Assembly (NCBI GenBank): GCA_030762935.1
Contig: CM060880.1
Location: 15,183,001 to 15,247,000 of the forward strand
Origin: Hymenopus coronatus
Lineage: Eukaryota; Arthropoda; Insecta; Mantodea; Hymenopodidae
Reading direction: 5' to 3'
Length of the DNA stretch: 64,000 bases
This document shows positions 1 to 15,200 of the stretch, in pieces; the stretch's first letter is position 1, and each line of letters begins with the position of its first letter. The translations under genes and the position numbers were made by a program. The notes beneath the pieces are model-generated. The model was given only the letters and a program-made list of their open reading frames with translations. It had not been told where the DNA came from and searched no databases.

Positions 1-77
1 TAAAAGTTAGCAAGTATAAATATCTAATTCTAATTTTAATTTTACCAAGAGTACATGAAAATAGGAATGAGACGTAC

Positions 78-260
78 CTCAAGTTCCTTGTTGCGTTCTA
101 ACTGTTGCAGAGTATGGCTCTGATGTTTCTCATCAATCTCGTGGTGCTGAATGGGCAAATTATTCTCATATTCTACAGCTGGTTCTGTCTTTACAATGGT
201 AGCGTTGACACTGGACAGCTCATGGTTCAGCATCTGCTCATTGGTTGCTTTCTGCTCAGC
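78..260 (-). CDS. KIF4: KIF4 coding exon 8 (stalk)
   Basis: Acceptor ttttaaatacag, donor GAG|GTACGT, 61 codons, phase 0 at both ends. Starts [15 protein letters not shown]; a charged stretch with [11 protein letters not shown] fits the chromokinesin stalk. The gene continues left of position 1. Confidence 0.85.
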
Positions 261-3200
261 CTGTATTTAAAATAGCAAGTTATGGCATTATTACCCAAAT
301 TCCTTTGTAATTTCTATTATTTACTTCTAATAGAGCTAGAGAAACAGCAAAAAATCTAAAGAAACATATTTAATTAATTCAAAAAAGCATAGCAATACAA
401 TGCCATGACACAACATCCAAAATTAGCTTACATTTATAGGCTTTCCAAAATCATTTATAACCTGCTGTACCACCAAGTCTAACTGATTCTGTATGGCGAT
501 TAAGAGATCCCCAAGTTTAGAGAGCCTACACATCAAGAACTTATTTCAAGTGGTAGCAAAAATAAATATAGAAAATTAATATCTCATTGGTTCCTCACTA
601 TTGAGCTGGCAAATGCTCTCCAGGAAGGGTGAATATACATAATTAAAATTTGTTTAAAAAAAAAAAAAGCAAAGCAAACAAAAATCAAAAAACTTAATTT
701 CTTGCTTTACCTACCATATTTATCTGAATATACTTCATTTTTCAGAACTTAATTTTGGGGTTGATCATATCATCTGCATAAGACATTCTTAAGACAGAGC
801 TACATAAAAAGATATTTTAAATTAAATTTAAAGGTTTGCCATATATTGTGAACAAACTAATGGACTCTTAAGCTGATTAAGTCTCTTAATTATTTATTTT
901 TTGTACTTAATTCAAATTTGTGCAGAAATTTACGTTTTGAGCAATTGCCGGAGAAGTGTTGCAGTATGGAAATGTATACTATGGGTGCAATCTATAAACA
1001 TTACAGGAAAAAAAATTGTGATGGTATATGACACTTTTAATGAGTTTAACTTCCTTTAACCACATAGCTAAGCTCTTGTTCATTTTAATACAGGTGCATC
1101 AACCTCTTCACTTTGCAAAGAGCCATATTAGCTCAGTTATTATATATGCTCACTTGTCATTGATTGCTGTTTGTTTCTATCATCATGAAATGCAACATAT
1201 AACGATATTTATCCAAATAGAAGACAATGCTTTTTTCCAAAACATTCACGTCTGGGGGAGGTTGTCTTGCATTCACAATATATGTTTTCTGAATACTATA
1301 CAGGGAAAAGGTAAGTTTTGAAGTCCGGAGGAAATGGTATAGATTACTGCCAAGGTCGCAATGTATGTCACAGGTGTTGTTCATTCCATTTTGCACCAAA
1401 AATTAGCTGTTAGCAGAACTATGAGCATTCTCACTGGAAAAAAGATTACTCTCTGAGAGTAAAATAAAGTTAGAGGTCTTCTAAGTATGTTGTCTTAAGA
1501 AAATAGCATCCATAATCATCTAAGCTCCTGCCATCATCTTCATTACATTATACCACCACACACATTCCGTACATCTCCATAGTCCATTCTCTGTCTTTCT
1601 TGTCCAAAATATAATTTATGTGGAAATTTGAATCAGGTAAAAATGTTTTGTGATATATTATATTAAGTATGTTGTCCTATTTAAAAATTGTATTCATGAT
1701 GGTCATTACAACTAAGCTGCCACTGTCACCACTAAACACAGAATAATGGTACATTTCCGTTTTCTCTTCTCCATCTCTCTCCCACTTGCAATGTAAATTT
1801 TATCGCAAATTCAAATTAGGGGGATGTGATGTATAATGCGTTGTCATAGGTATAACCATCATTGTCGTTACAGCTATGCAGCCATCGTGTTCTATCATTG
1901 CACACATACTGTACATTTCTGTTCTCTCTTCTCTGGCTCTCCCCCTCACAATGTGAATTTTTGCACAAATTCAAATTAGGTAAAAACTTTAAATGTTGTC
2001 TAAATACTAAATCATATCCACCATTGTCATTACAATTACATTACAGTCACCGCTTCAGTTATGCACCATTGCACCCATACCATACATTTCCGTACTCCCC
2101 TCTCTGCCAACTGCTCAAGTTCATATTCAGTTAATAAAAAAAAATGTTTAAAAAAAATAAAGGACAATCAGCTTAAATGTCCATTAGTTTATTCAAAAAT
2201 ATGGCAAACCTTTAAATTTCATTTAAAAATTCTTTTTATATAGGTCTTTTAAACATGTTGTTCTTTTTATATGTACATGGTAAGTGTACTAAATTATTCC
2301 ACAATTAAGTTCTGAAAAATGGGAGTCGTCTTGTATTCAGATACATATGGTACATTAGGTGTATGCTTAAGGTTTAAGTTGTTCATTTTAATTTTCAATG
2401 TGAAGGGGCCTTATTTTCAAATTTTAATTGAATGCAACTTGATCTGCACGAGTTCACTTACCTGTAGATCTTTGATTTTTTCTTGCACATCTTTGAGACA
2501 TTTAAGCTGTTCTAAGAAGTTGACAGGACAGTTTTCTTGCTGCATTGTTTGACTGAGACTGTCCATCGCAACACCATATTCTGCTTGTAATTCTGTAAGT
2601 TTAAGGCTTATTCTATCTCTAGCAAGTTCTGCCATCAGAGCTTTCTCGTACATATTTGTTGTGGAGCTAATAGCTTTGCTCAGCTCATCTGTTAACATTC
2701 TATTCTTTTTGACGAGGCCCTTGTTCTGCTCCGCCAGTTCTTGGTGATCTGGAGGACAGACAATGATACCTTTACCACCTGATATCAGCTCCAGCTGTAA
2801 CTCCTGTATTGTCTGCTTCAGCCTGGCGATCTCTGCAGATTTCGGATCCTGGTTAATAACTGGCTTGTTCTTTATTCTTTTCGTTCGGTCTGCATATCTT
2901 AAAGTACTTAACGTTTCTTCCAAGTTATAATCTGCGGGACTTACACAGGCTATCATGAGTGTCATTGAGTTGCCACCAAGAGAGTCTGCAAAGTAACAAT
3001 CATCTTTATTTCTTACTACTCCTTACCCAGCATTGTAAATAAACAATATAATGTCAATAAGGATAGGAGTGACTATTTGTAAAATCATGTGCAACCTATA
3101 TTTTCACTCATACCTGAGATTTATCCTAATTACACAAATGGTGCAAATTTGTGTGTAAGAGGTTGAAAGTGAGTAGAAGTAATATTAAAATCTGATGTGT

Positions 3201-6200
3201 TCCATTTACATTACTTTCTCTAGCTGTTACAGATACATACTATTCTTACTTAATCAGCTTAAGTATCCCTTAGTATATTCAAAACATATGTGCGACACTT
3301 TAAATTTTGTTCAAAAAATAAGTTGTGTGTTCTTTTTGTTTGTGGAAAACAAACATATAGATATAAAATGGAAACATGAAAAATTAGAACAAGTATACCA
3401 TAAAATATATAGGTACAATAATTTCCACTAATAACACAATAGATGAAATAAATAATATAGTAAATGCGGCAAAAATGTCTATTATCAGATCTGCATTACA
3501 ATAATTAGAAAGAAAGAAATATAAAAAATGTGAAAATTAAAATATATAAAATAGTATATTTACCCACTTTATTGTATGGATCAGAAACATGGGTAATGCT
3601 AGCAAACATCCTCAGAAAAGAAATATTTGAGGAAAGTGAGGGGAAAACAAGGAAAAATAGAGTTAGAAATAAAATTATTAGGGGAAATTTATAGATAGTG
3701 GAAGATTAGTGGAAGAGAGAGAGAAAAAAAAATTTAAAATGGTATGAACACCCAATTAGAATGGATGATCAGCAGAAAACAAAACAAATATTTGAGGCAA
3801 GATCAGAAGCAGAAGACGGGGAAGACCAAGAAAGGAATGGGAACAATATATTGGAGAAATAGCAAGAAAAAGAGGGAGGATGGAAATGACAAAGATGAAG
3901 GCACAGAATAGAAAATGGATAGGAGGCCCGACGATGAAAGACAGCAGGGGAAGGTGAAGAAGTGTTCTTTTTACATAGATGATATGCTAAATTCCAAAAT
4001 TAAGTTCTGAAAAAAGAGAGAAAAAAAAAAGGGGGGGGGGCATTTGAGGTCCATATACCAACTACCAGCACTAACAACAGTATGTTCACTAGGACTAGGA
4101 TAGTTATGTAATAACCTTTTTTATTTGGTTAAAACATATGAATAATGTTAAATGTGCACAAAACAATGTTTCCTGAGTCTGAAAATATTTAGAGAACATT
4201 GTTACAATTATACATATTTTCAATTTTTCACAGCAAAATGTTTAAAAAATGTAACTGATTACAGATTTCAAAACAAATAAAGTAAACAAAGCCTGAGACA
4301 ATAAACAGTGAGTGGTAGGTATCACATTTCCAAAGAGTTTCCGATTGTTAACGTGACGAGTATTATATCAAAGAACTGCCGATTTAAACTTATTCAGTGG
4401 GATGATAAAACAGATGTAGTTTGATTTTGTTTGTGCATGTAGAGTGATTGCGTTAACCTGCAGCGTTCTCTAGTTAAAGCAGAAAAAATGCCACCAGTGA
4501 AATCAAATTTATCTACTCAACTAAATATATTTTTATGTGAAAACGAAGGTGTGCTTACTACAAATGGACTAGTTTTATTTTGTCTTGCATGTGAAAGGCG
4601 TAAAAGTGCAGACACTCATTTCCAAGTGATGTAACATTTAAAAACAGCAACAAATTTTAAAAATGTTTCACTAAAAAAAAGCGTTAAACAGTCAATGCTA
4701 AATGTCAATGCTGGTATCCCAAATGAAGCAACTTGTTAAACTTCAGGCCCCCAGTTGTCAACCTTTAATAAGGACCTATGTGAAGCTTTCGCTTGAGCTG
4801 ACATCCTAAATTACGTGCATTCTTAGAAACGTATATAAAATAGGCTATACCATATGAGTCTACTCTTTGCAAACATTATGTTCCATTACTTTATGAAAAA
4901 ACAATACAAGAAATTTGTGATTCTATTAAGGATAATATAATCTGGGTTTGCATCACTGAAACTCCAGATGCATGTACACAATCTATATGTAATGTAATTG
5001 TGGGTACACTCGGTGAAGATGAACTGTCAAGGCTTATCTTCTAACAGTGGAAGAAATAGCAATGACAAATCATTCAACAATTGCGAAAATATTCAACAAT
5101 GCAATGTTGCTATTATGGCCAGAAGGAATTAGATATGGAAATGTAGTTTTGTTTTTATCTGATGCAGCCCCATATATGGTTAAGGCAGGAGGGGGGGTTA
5201 AAACTGCTTTATAGTAGACTGATTCATGCAACATGCTTGGTGCATAAAAAAGGTTTTCCTTAAATCTCCAAGTAAAATCAGTTTGTTTAAACAGTTGGCT
5301 CCAGGAGTTCCACTTCCTCCTGAACCGTACGAGAACATACTTCAAGAACTAAATGAAAACGAAGCAGAAGCATTGTTGAAGCGAAGGATGCTATGGATTA
5401 AAGGAGGAATTAATTTACATTAAGTCACATTTCAACTGCATTTCTACAGCCATCCTAGCGCTCGAACGAAATGCAAACTTAACTTTAATAGAAAGTCTCT
5501 CACTAAAGCTAAAATCTGCGACAGGTCAAGTTGCAAAAACAGTAGTTGAAAAATTTGAACATGTACTATAAAAAATCCAGGGTACCATACATTACAACAT
5601 ATTGCAAATATCATTTCTGGTAAAACAGAGAACAACAATACAAATCAATTCTTAGACGCAACAGAGAATCGTTTCTGTTTTTAAACTTTAAAATGGTTAC
5701 TGTTATACAATGCAATGGGAAGAATTAAGTTCACTTCAGCAGCAGCTGTTCTAGTCCAGAAATTCAGTAAGTTTTACATTGATTTATTATTTTGGTGGAT
5801 TATTCTGTTAACTTATATTTGCCAATATAATAAATATTAAATGAACTCACAATGCCGATTTTTAAAAATTATTATTTCACCATTTTTGTGAGATTTTGGA
5901 TAGCACATATTTTCTAGGTTGTTAATGCAGATATCGCTGTTTTAAACCACATAATTATGTACATATTTTTTTTTAAGCATAACTATCCGAGCCCTAGTGA
6001 TCACACATTCCCTGGCAAAGTGACCCTGAAGATTAGTTATCCTTACCAGCTGAGGCAGAATATGTCAAATCTTGGGAAAGTTCTACTGCACAAACCAATA
6101 CTCATCTTCCTCTGATGAAGACAAGAGCAGAACATTTCCACCTTTAATAACATATTGTTGAAATATTGAAAAGCAAAGCCCACCAGAGCAGAGGACCCTG

Positions 6201-9200
6201 GGAGGCTCTGCCCCAGCAACAAGTGCAATTCTCAATCCAAGATTATGTATCCATATGCCATAAACCAGAACAAATTTAAATCATACATGTAAGTCTATAA
6301 TTCTGAATACTTTCCGAAGATGGCTTGATGTTAATGGAAACATAGGAACCCACAGAAAGAAAGCACCAGTAAATATTTACATAAGAGGAAGTTACCTTGT
6401 AATAATCTGGTTAACTTGCTGTCACGATAGGAAATGTATCCTTTTTGTCCATTTTCATCACCCAGTGCTGATATCACATTTCCAAGAGCCAGAAGTCCTC
6501 GATTTATGTTTACTCCTTCTTTGAACCTTTCTCCTGTTGCTTGAGTCTTCTTTGATCTTTCAGAGCCCGCTAAATCGACTAAATGGAATTTTGCTGTTGT
6601 AGATGAATTGCTAGCATGAACAAAAGAAATACATTATCATTCTAATCTAGAAGTAACAGTTAAAAACTACTGCATTGAAACTGTCTTGCATTCCAATGTT
6701 TAATTTCAGTTACTCTGAACAGTTGTAAAGTGCAGAGTTTTTATATGAAAACACACTGTGGATGCCATTGAGTGTTGTATTAATGATAAATTTATATTTA
6801 TGCCAGATTTCATCAACTGTTGTCAAGGCATTTGAAGATTGTCACTTTGTTGACAAGTTGTTAAAAGTGGAAGTTCCGTTTCACAAATGCATTCATCCTT
6901 TTGACCCAAAACTTCCCTCAATTTTTGAGGCCGAATTTTCTTCCCTTTAAATTCACTGATGGTTTGTCAATCTAGTTAAAATGTTATGTACATGCTCTAG
7001 GTCTTGAGAAATTTGTTTTTATTCCAGTAGGTGAAGCAATGTTTTCAATACTGAAGTATTCATCAAATTTATTGAAAATTGAAATTGTTAACTTTAACTA
7101 CAGAAGGATTTGTTGATTTTCAATGTTGCAACGCATTTACTGTTTAATAATTTTGGTCATTTCAGTGTTTAGATTGTTTTTCGGAAATGACTGGCTTATA
7201 AGTAATTCATTTTTAAAGCTTTTTCAGATTTCACAGACTTAGAAAATGTTAATATCTAATGGAGTGAACAGTGTTCTATGATGTTATGATCTTGTTGGTT
7301 AATTATTCTAAACAATAGTATGAGATGAAGTGATGGCCAATCATATTCAAGGATCTGACTGTGTGATATTGTGGTGTCCGGATTAGTATGTTGTAAGCCA
7401 GGTAACAATAAAGAAGTATGGAAGGAGAAGGCATTTTGTCTGACACTTGGCATAGTACATGTTCAGGTGAAAATATAGCCCACTGGCAAGGATGTGGGCA
7501 TCTTTCACAGCAACTGCAACTTTGTTACTGCCACATTAAGGTAAGTTGGAAACTTATTTAGGGGCCTATGCCACAAAGTATAACTTAGTGTTGGAAGTCC
7601 TAAGCCATAAAGCATAGCAGCAGGATATTTTATAAGTAAAGGAGTGCAGCAGTTGAGGCCAAAGTACACAATGTGAAGCTATGACAGTGCATAGCCGAGG
7701 GATCTGCAAGACTAAACACCATGATCATTGCGTTTTGAAAAAGAACTACATATGTAGTTTCCAAAAAATAGTTTCTAAGTGTTTTTGAAAAAGCAATGAA
7801 ATTTATTTTTTTTTTGCAAAGAATTCCAAAAACCATTCTTTAGCCAAAGTAAAATTACGAAATAACCATTTCTATAAAATGAACATATGAAATTGAAAAG
7901 GAAAGATGTTGGAGAGTGGAGTCTTTGAATTCTGGAAAAGTATTCTAACCAGTGATAGAAGACAAACCATAAATACTACATTGTACAAAGAAGAGAATGT
8001 CTACACATTTCCAAATATGCAATACTATTGTAGGAAAACAGAAAAGTAACAAAAATACAAAATGCAGCTCTATATTTCAGTCATGGTACACTGACCTCCA
8101 TGAAAGAAGGCGTTTCATTTTGGACAAGCATATTGTTGGTCTGCATGACTCAGTTTGTTAGGCAATCAGAATTTAAAAGTTCGCCATATATTTTGAACAA
8201 ACTAATGGACACTTGGTCTGATTAAGTCCCTTGTTTATTTATTTTTTGTATTTAATTTGAATTTGCTTGGAAATTCACATTTTGAGTGGTTGCCGGAGAG
8301 GGGAATATAGAAATATGTGGTATAGTTAAAGAGCATCCATAAATAACATGCCATTTACATTTACATTTTTACCACCAAAGACTGCTACTTTGTGGTCTTT
8401 ATTAGTTTAAACTCTTTTGCACCCATAAAGTCATTCAAGGTGTTCAAAGTAAAATGCTGAATTTCTTGAATTCTTTCATTAATATTTGCTTTCGACTCCC
8501 ACTCTAGACTTCATCACACACACTGGGTCTTCACTGATTAACATTATGCACCATTTCCTCATTGAAGACATGTTCATTGTAATATTTGGCTAAAATATTT
8601 GATTGGCTGAACATTTAGTGCTTTAAAAAATTAATCAGGACTTTGGCAGTAGAAGAGTATAACATTAGCATTGAAAAACTGGTGCTAGGTGACAATAAAT
8701 GCTTTGACAGCAATGGTGATTATGTTGAGAAACAGAGTAAGGTATTGTAACTTTGTAAATAACGTTTTGTGTTGATTTCTTCACACAACCACCTGTTGCA
8801 TGTTCGTCAGTCATTCCCGGAACTGAAGATGGGATTCAAGTACCCTGAAACCAGTCTTTCCAAATGAAGGCAAAGTTGGAGCAAAAAGTGTAAAAAGGTG
8901 ACTCAATTCATTTAAATTATGGCGCTCCACTGTCTAAAATATTTCTTTTTATTTGATAAATTATGCTTGTTGCTTTTTATTTTATAATGGTTAATTTATG
9001 TCAATTTCATTAATTTTTCTTTTTTTGTATCTGTCCTATAAGATGACCCCGGATTTTGGGGGCCTTTTTATGATTAAACTATTGTCTTACCTGAGCAAAT
9101 TGTTAACCCTATCTTGCACATACTCAATACAACTGGGTATTGCTCTTAATGGAATACTTATAAAAATAAACTTACTTGTCATCAAGTTTCTGCTGATGTA

Positions 9201-12200
9201 CTGTAATGGTGAATATTGCATGACTTCTACTGGACTGTGCATTCATGGCTGTAGCTCCAACTGCCCTACCTGATGAACCCTGTCATAAATAACATTTGTC
9301 AATTGCCATTCTGAGTCAACAAGCCAGTTATAGCCCATAAAGCAAACCAGACACACCTGTACTAAACACTTGATAGTATCGGAAGCTGTACACACAGGAA
9401 CTTCTGTCAGTCCAGGAATGCGAATACACTTCCCGTCCTCTCTAATGTCCACCATGCATCTATTTGGAGCAAGAAGATCATACAGCTGCTCTTTGTATAG
9501 CTGAAATAAGAATTGCCATCCACTATTTCATACATAGAAGCATTAATTTAATATATTCAAATCACTACTTGTTATTATGCTATTCAATACAAGTGTAAAA
9601 TCAGTGTTGTTATGTGGATGTGAAACATGGAAAAAAACACAAATAAATAATAAATTGTTGTCTGAGGCGTATATTAAATAACAGATGGATAGATAGAATC
9701 AGGAGCTGTGGTTGAAATCAAAGCAAATACCCATACAACTACAAATAAAATGGCAGCAGTTAGCACACACTCTATGTAAACCTCAATCTTCTATTGCAAG
9801 ACAGGCTCTGGATTGGAATCTGCAAGGCTCAAAGAGAAAAACAGATAGACAAAGGATAACTTGGAGAAGAATGGTGGAAAGTGAATTGCAGGAAACTGGA
9901 AAAAGTGATAATTGAGAAAAAATTAGCAGAAATATTCTTATTACTTGCTTCCATGCAAGTAGAAGGAAAATAAGGGAGTACCATAGGTTAAAGTGATATA
10001 GTCAAAAGCTGATTGCTATGTGACAAAGTTCTTTTGTTTGAATGGACAGGAGCTGACAAATTCCCATATGAGAAGTACAACTTTTTTAAAGCCGAAACCT
10101 ATAACAAGGAATAGGAATATCTAAAAAATGATCCACTCCACGAAAAAAATGCATATAAAATAAATTGTGTGTTTTAATGAGTTCTACATTTTCTGTTACA
10201 TAAGCTTTGTCTATCTCTTACGGTTTGCCAGTTATGCAAAATTCCATAAAATTTATCTAAAATAAAAGTCTTCAGAGGCTATGCCCAGAAAATTCAAGAT
10301 ATAAATTTTATTTGTCAGGTAAATATCTTAAATATACAATATTTTAATCAAAATCGGACCATTTTTAGAAAGCAAAATTTTTAAAGATGTTTCTATGTAA
10401 AGGATAGTTGGAGGTGGTGGGATTTACTTGAAAATCTTGTGTTACATCCTTGGAGGATGCAGAACTTAAATACCAAGTTTGATATATAACAGACTTTTCG
10501 TTTTTGAGCTATGCTGTCCACAGACATACAGATTTTCCAAAAATCTTTTTTTTTTTTTTTTTGGATTCAGGGGGATCCAAAACATGTATTTGCGGTGAAA
10601 TCTCAGTATCGAATTTTTGGGTGGAATACAATACCTGCTCTATCCACTTACATTCAGGGCTAGAGAAAGTAATAACACAGTAAATTGCACATGCACAAAA
10701 AACCAACTTCACCTGGACTAAAGCAAACAACTGTTCAAGATACATATCTACTTATATAGTCAAGCTCCAGTGCCGGCGCAGTGCCTGAAAGTATATAATT
10801 GGTTCTAGCTGACACTTCCAATGTCAATCTAACACTGCAATGCAGAAGGTGAAACATCCATTCACATTCATGAAATGCTCACAAAAGTGTATGGTGATGC
10901 AACAAGGTTAGAAGATGGGCTCATTGCTGTAATGAAGCTGAAGGGCCAAACCATTAGCTGATGAACAGCAAACCCATGCTACATTGAGCGAGCAAATGAG
11001 ATCATTCGAGCTGGCTGCTGGATAACAACAGATGAATTGTGTGGCATTACGTCCCTCAGTGATGATTATTCAAGAATTGGGGTACTCTCGGTGGGTATCC
11101 TGAATATTAGCCAAGCGGAATAAGGAAACATGAAAAATAATAGCCTCGGAACATTTGCAGTGCTTCAATTTGGAGGGAGAGGAGTTCCTGGACAAAATTG
11201 TGACTGGAGACAAAATGTGGGTTCATTTTTTTTAACCAGAATCAAAGAGACAATCCATGAAATAGCATTGCACCTCACCAAGGAAGAAAAAATTCAAAAC
11301 TGTGCCAATGATAGGGAAACTGATGGCGACCATCTTTTAGCATGCAGAGGGTGCAATTTTTGTTGATATCTGGAGCAGGGATGCACAATAAATTTTATGC
11401 AATACATTAGCACCCTCAGAAAGCTGATAGCACGTCTTCAACGAGTTCACCCAACAAAACCCATGGTGGATGTGCTGCTTTGTATGACAATGCAAAACCA
11501 CACACCAGTCGTCACACCACTGAAGAGAATGTGAAAATTGGAGGGAAGTCTTGCTTCATTCCCATACAGCCCTGACCTAGCTTCCATCTGTTTGGACCAC
11601 TGAAAGCTCATCATGGGATTTGCTTTTCAAATGCGGAGGCAATGAAAACATCTGTTTGTCAATGGCTTCGGAAGCAAGAGTGCATTTTACCACACAGGAG
11701 TACAAAGTGAACTAAAAGTGTGGAAAAGAATGGAAATTACATTGAAAAGTGACAATTTAATTCTCAATGTAGTGACCTTCATGCTGTGTAATCAATATTT
11801 AAAAGATAAAAAAAAATAGGAAGCATTAGTTATTATTGACCCTAGTAAATACCAGATTACAGGATACAAAATGTTACAGTACACTGAAATGTAACAAAGG
11901 TGTTCATTTATGATCTTGTTAAAACATATTTTAAATTGGAAATGTCTTAGATTAATGTATTAGGATGTAACTATTGTAAACATCTGCATAATGCATACCT
12001 CCATAAAGGCCACAGTTATTTTAAACTCCCAGTCTTTCATGCTGTCCATTTGCTGAAATATATCATTCACAGCTCTTGGAATGATCCCCATGTCTTCTGA
12101 GCCAGTGTATGCTGTGCCCATTGAATGTGTTTTGCCAGAGCCTGTTTGGCCATATGCCAAAATAGTTACATTGTAGCCTGAAACAAAAGAATATCATTTG

Positions 12201-15200
12201 TGTTATACCTATGCCATTATCAACTGGATAATATTTTATGGTACTTAAACTGCCTGTCCATTTGAGATGAATCTGTCTCCATGTGTGGCTTTCTAAATCT
12301 CAAATAATGATTAGATTAATTTTCATTTATATCTCCCATTTCTACACTATATATAAAGAGGTCATCAACAAAAGTTTTCTTAGATGTGAACTGGTAAACC
12401 ACTCACTCAATTTCAAAACTTATTCTTCCAATCCCTGTTGATCACTAAACAACTGGATTCTTCCAGTTTTGGACTGCTTATTTTTTTGACATGTCCTACT
12501 GATTCTTAGCAGCAGCAATGTCATCTTTGCATAGCCACTTTCAGCATTTGAGCTTTTGTTAGATCAAAATTAGTTAAAATGAGACTGCAACCAATGCACA
12601 TTAAATATAATAAGTTACATTAAAATTTGTAGTGATGTGACTTTATGGGCTTGTCAGAACCAAGTTAAGTCTTTATTTACAATAAGAATATCAGGGTTTA
12701 AAATGATGATTGCATACAGTCATCATTTACTGTCTTATAATTTCATATATATGAAGGTATAGACACCAAAGAACCATTTTAGGAACATAGATACAAAGAG
12801 AAAAATCAGCAGACCACAAAAAATTTAAGGAGTTAAGAGTTTTGGGAGAAAATCCTCATTAAGAAGAATAAAGGATGAGTCATCAACTTTGAGATTTCAA
12901 ATGACAAACTTTTATCCAAAATGGTTCTAACCTATGTCACCAGGGATACACCACCAACCAAGCTGTTACATTACCGGATACTCAAGCCAGTCAATAGCAA
13001 TTGATAATGTAGACAAAACCCTATAAAAACATGTTCCTGCATTTATTGTATGGCAAGTAAAAACTTTGAGCGTTCAGTCCACTACAAACTTTTATCTTAA
13101 ATTTGGTTTTCACTCTGTTAAGTTCCTTTTTCATTGAATTTTACCTCAACAGTCTCACACTGTTGGCGTCGCATCTGTTCCTTAACAGAGCCGAAAACAT
13201 TGTAGTTAGAGGTTGCCAAATTAGAACTATAGGGAGGATGTGGAAGAATTTCTCAACCAACTGTCCTGATCTTCAACACACTATGATATGGCATCAATAA
13301 ACATAGCATCCAATAGAAACACACTTTTTGATAACCTAAGCTTTCATCAATTTCTTGCACTGCATTAAGTCCTACTGCAAGTTTTGCAGCAATTTCACCC
13401 TCAGTTAATGCCTGTCTTCTCTAATGAGCTCATCAACTCTTTTCTTGTGTTACATGGAGGCAGTTCAATCATGACCCTACATTAAAGATTTGAGGCTTTC
13501 TCAGTGTTGATTATTACAGATGACTTCACGAGATAGCAACCAAGTTAGATTGGAATCAGAAAAATCTTGACGCTGTGGTCAAATGGTTGAAAGATTGGAT
13601 TTTTCTGATTCCAATCTAACTCGGTTGCTCTCTGTAATGACCCTGCATGTTCATCTTGGATACTTGTGTTCCTGATTATTAAATGTTTCACCCATCTCTT
13701 AACACTACTGGTGTCCATGCAGACATCTCCATAGACACATTTAAATCCAATGCGCATTTCAACAGCAGATTTTCTCATTTTTAACAAAGAACTCAATGAC
13801 AGTAGACTGTCAAATTGAAAATACTGCCTGTGGTCACATGATAGAAGCTAATGATGCCCTAACATGGTAGCATATGGTGTTAAGTTTGTAGATTATAATC
13901 CTGCAGTAATTTTTCTTATACTGTATTTGAATTTTAACAATATTTTGCTCATGACTTTTAGTATGTTCTTCAAAGTAAAAGTCACTTTTGCAAACAAAAT
14001 CTTGCATGTCATTGTATATGTAATATACTGTAGAAATATTCTGTTCACACCAAGTGTTCTCAGACCTCTAGCCAGGTAAGTTCATGGATTAACTCCAACA
14101 TTTCAAACATGTGCACCATCTTCGTCTTCAGGACCAATAACATGAAAGTCCAGATCAACGTATTTATTTCGCCCGAGTGAAGCTAGCATCTGATTGGTTC
14201 ACTTGATTTTTTTCTGGGGGGGGGGGTCATGAAGCGACAATATTTAATATAATTGAGGCATGGACTCGGCTCTTGTAGAAAACTATATATGGCTGTTATA
14301 TGTCTAATGTTTTGAACTTGAGCACGGACCTGTTAGAAAGCATTTTATAGCACACATGAGCATTGTATTGAAAACAGCCACAGGGCCAATTTTACCAACA
14401 CCAGGATAGTAGCGAAGCGTTTGAGCTACTGGGAAAGAAGAGTAAAAGAAACCTTAGCCATCTCACCTGAAGTAAATAATCTTGATCGCGATTCTGGCCT
14501 ACAACTAAGTACAGCATGGGCAGCGATGACAAACAGCCTTAACACCTAATTACTAATTGCTGTCACCCAAGACTTTAGAAAACTTAAAATTGCTTTGAAC
14601 AATGGAAGAAATGTATGCAGAGGTGTATAGATAGGGGAGGGGAGTATGTTTAAGGGGATAAAAGTTAGTTGTAACTTTGTTTACAATAAATCATATTTCT
14701 GATGCCAGTCTCATTATTTAATGCAACACCTTGTATTCTATTTAATTTGTGTATGCATGTGCACTTGTGCATGCCAATGTGTTTGAGACAGAGAGAGAAA
14801 CTATGAATTTGTTTTACCTTGCTTGCAAAATGGAATTTTTTGTTGTTTTGTTTTACAATGTCTTCTGTTTTCTCAGTTGTTAAATGATGACCATATATAT
14901 ATTGTTAGGAATAAAATATCTGTAACTTTTATTTTAACATGCATTAGAGGTAATAACCATTTTCTACTCTATTTTCTCAACAATTAAAAGCCTTCTTTGC
15001 AACTGCATTCTTTAACAATTCAAATATGTTCATATTCTAGCACTTAAGCTCTGTAAATTCTTTTAAGTCTTTCAAGAGTTGAAATTAGGAGCCTTTTAAC
15101 CCTCGTCTATATGGAATAATGGTACATATTCAGTGGTGAACGAATTACAAAATTGGTTCCAAATTACCAGATATGCTCAGAATGTTTCTCTATATAATAT

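Noticed and set aside
11130..11366. Independent small gene at 11130-11366
   Set aside because: It is an off-frame reading of the decayed mariner; the mariner motifs in the neighbouring frames explain the region.
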